Assembly (NCBI GenBank): GCA_026398835.1
Contig: JAPLSD010000015.1
Location: 1-7,817, forward strand
Direction: 5' to 3'
DNA from: Pseudomonas sp.
GTDB taxonomy: Bacteria; Pseudomonadota; Gammaproteobacteria; Pseudomonadales; Pseudomonadaceae
DNA: 7,817 nt
The notes below the pieces were generated by a model. It made no database searches. It was not told the origin of the DNA and saw nothing but the letters and a program-made list of their open reading frames with translations. Positions within the stretch are counted from its first letter, which is position 1. Each line of letters starts with the position of its first letter. The position numbers and the translations under genes were made by a program. Positions 7,677 to 7,817 of the stretch are shown piece after piece.

Positions 7677-7817
7677 TCACGCTGAAGCCGACAGCGAATG
7701 AAAACTGAAATACTGCTTCAAGGCGCTGACCAGCTGCGCATATTCAACCGGTGCCTTAAGCACGACAAAGCCCGCATCGTAATGATGCGGAGTCGCGTCT
7801 TCATGGCACCACAGGCA
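7677..7817 (-). CDS. C-terminal end of an unidentified protein (5' end outside window)
   Basis: On the minus strand an open frame enters from the right edge and stops at TGA (7679-7677), giving the last 46 residues of a protein. The end reads CLWCHEDATPHHYDAGFVVL, then KAPVEYAQLVSALKQYF and a Ser-rich tail. The pattern AGFVVLKAPVEYAQLVSAL resembles the last strand and helix of a response-regulator receiver domain (Lys-x-Pro, then an amphipathic helix), but so short a piece is not decisive. The CLWC pair at the left end could be part of another kind of domain. That it is a real gene is supported by the clean frame, ordinary Pseudomonas-like codons and the convergent layout around the REPIN. 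Confidence 0.6.
   Translation of the reverse strand, partial: CLWCHEDATPHHYDAGFVVLKAPVEYAQLVSALKQYFSFHSLSASA

Overview
The window looks like the chromosome of a Pseudomonas, probably of the P. fluorescens lineage. It has GC-rich coding DNA with tightly packed genes, a small DUF6124-type gene of a family I know mainly from Pseudomonas, and a REP inverted pair (REPIN) with the GCGGGCTTGCTCGC core common in fluorescent pseudomonads. The genus call rests on recognition by eye, not on a search.

Positions 1-6782 hold one rightward operon of six genes: an RDD membrane protein (its first codon or codons lie left of the window), a SpoIIM-fold membrane protein, a DUF4129 multi-span membrane protein, a DUF4350 membrane protein, a MoxR-type AAA+ ATPase and a DUF58 (vWA-like) protein. 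The first five genes overlap at each junction (ATGA, 14 nt, TGATG, ATGA). The DUF58 gene follows after 64 nt with its own ribosome binding site. The inferred picture is a membrane-embedded complex in which a cytoplasmic MoxR ATPase works with DUF58 and with the cytoplasmic domains of the DUF4129 and DUF4350 proteins. Its substrate is unknown. Two oddities stand out: the DUF58 protein lacks the usual metal-site residues of a vWA domain, and the DUF4129 protein carries a signal-peptide-like segment ending in Ala-Trp-Ala in the middle of its chain.

Positions 6783-7155 are a 373-nt non-coding stretch ahead of the small DUF6124-like gene (7156-7527). Its right part, from about 6900, is dense in inverted repeats that can all form side by side as an RNA leader. 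Two hairpins each present the same 8-nt loop, TTTAGTAG. Each is preceded by a complementary CTACTAA. An 11-12 bp helix with one bulged base pairs 7063-7074 with 7144-7156, covering the Shine-Dalgarno and the first base of the start codon. This leader is the best candidate for an undescribed regulatory element here.

Positions 7528-7676 separate the DUF6124-like gene from a converging minus-strand gene and hold a REPIN with perfect 24-bp arms. The last 141 bases encode the C-terminal 46 residues of that minus-strand gene, which I cannot identify firmly.
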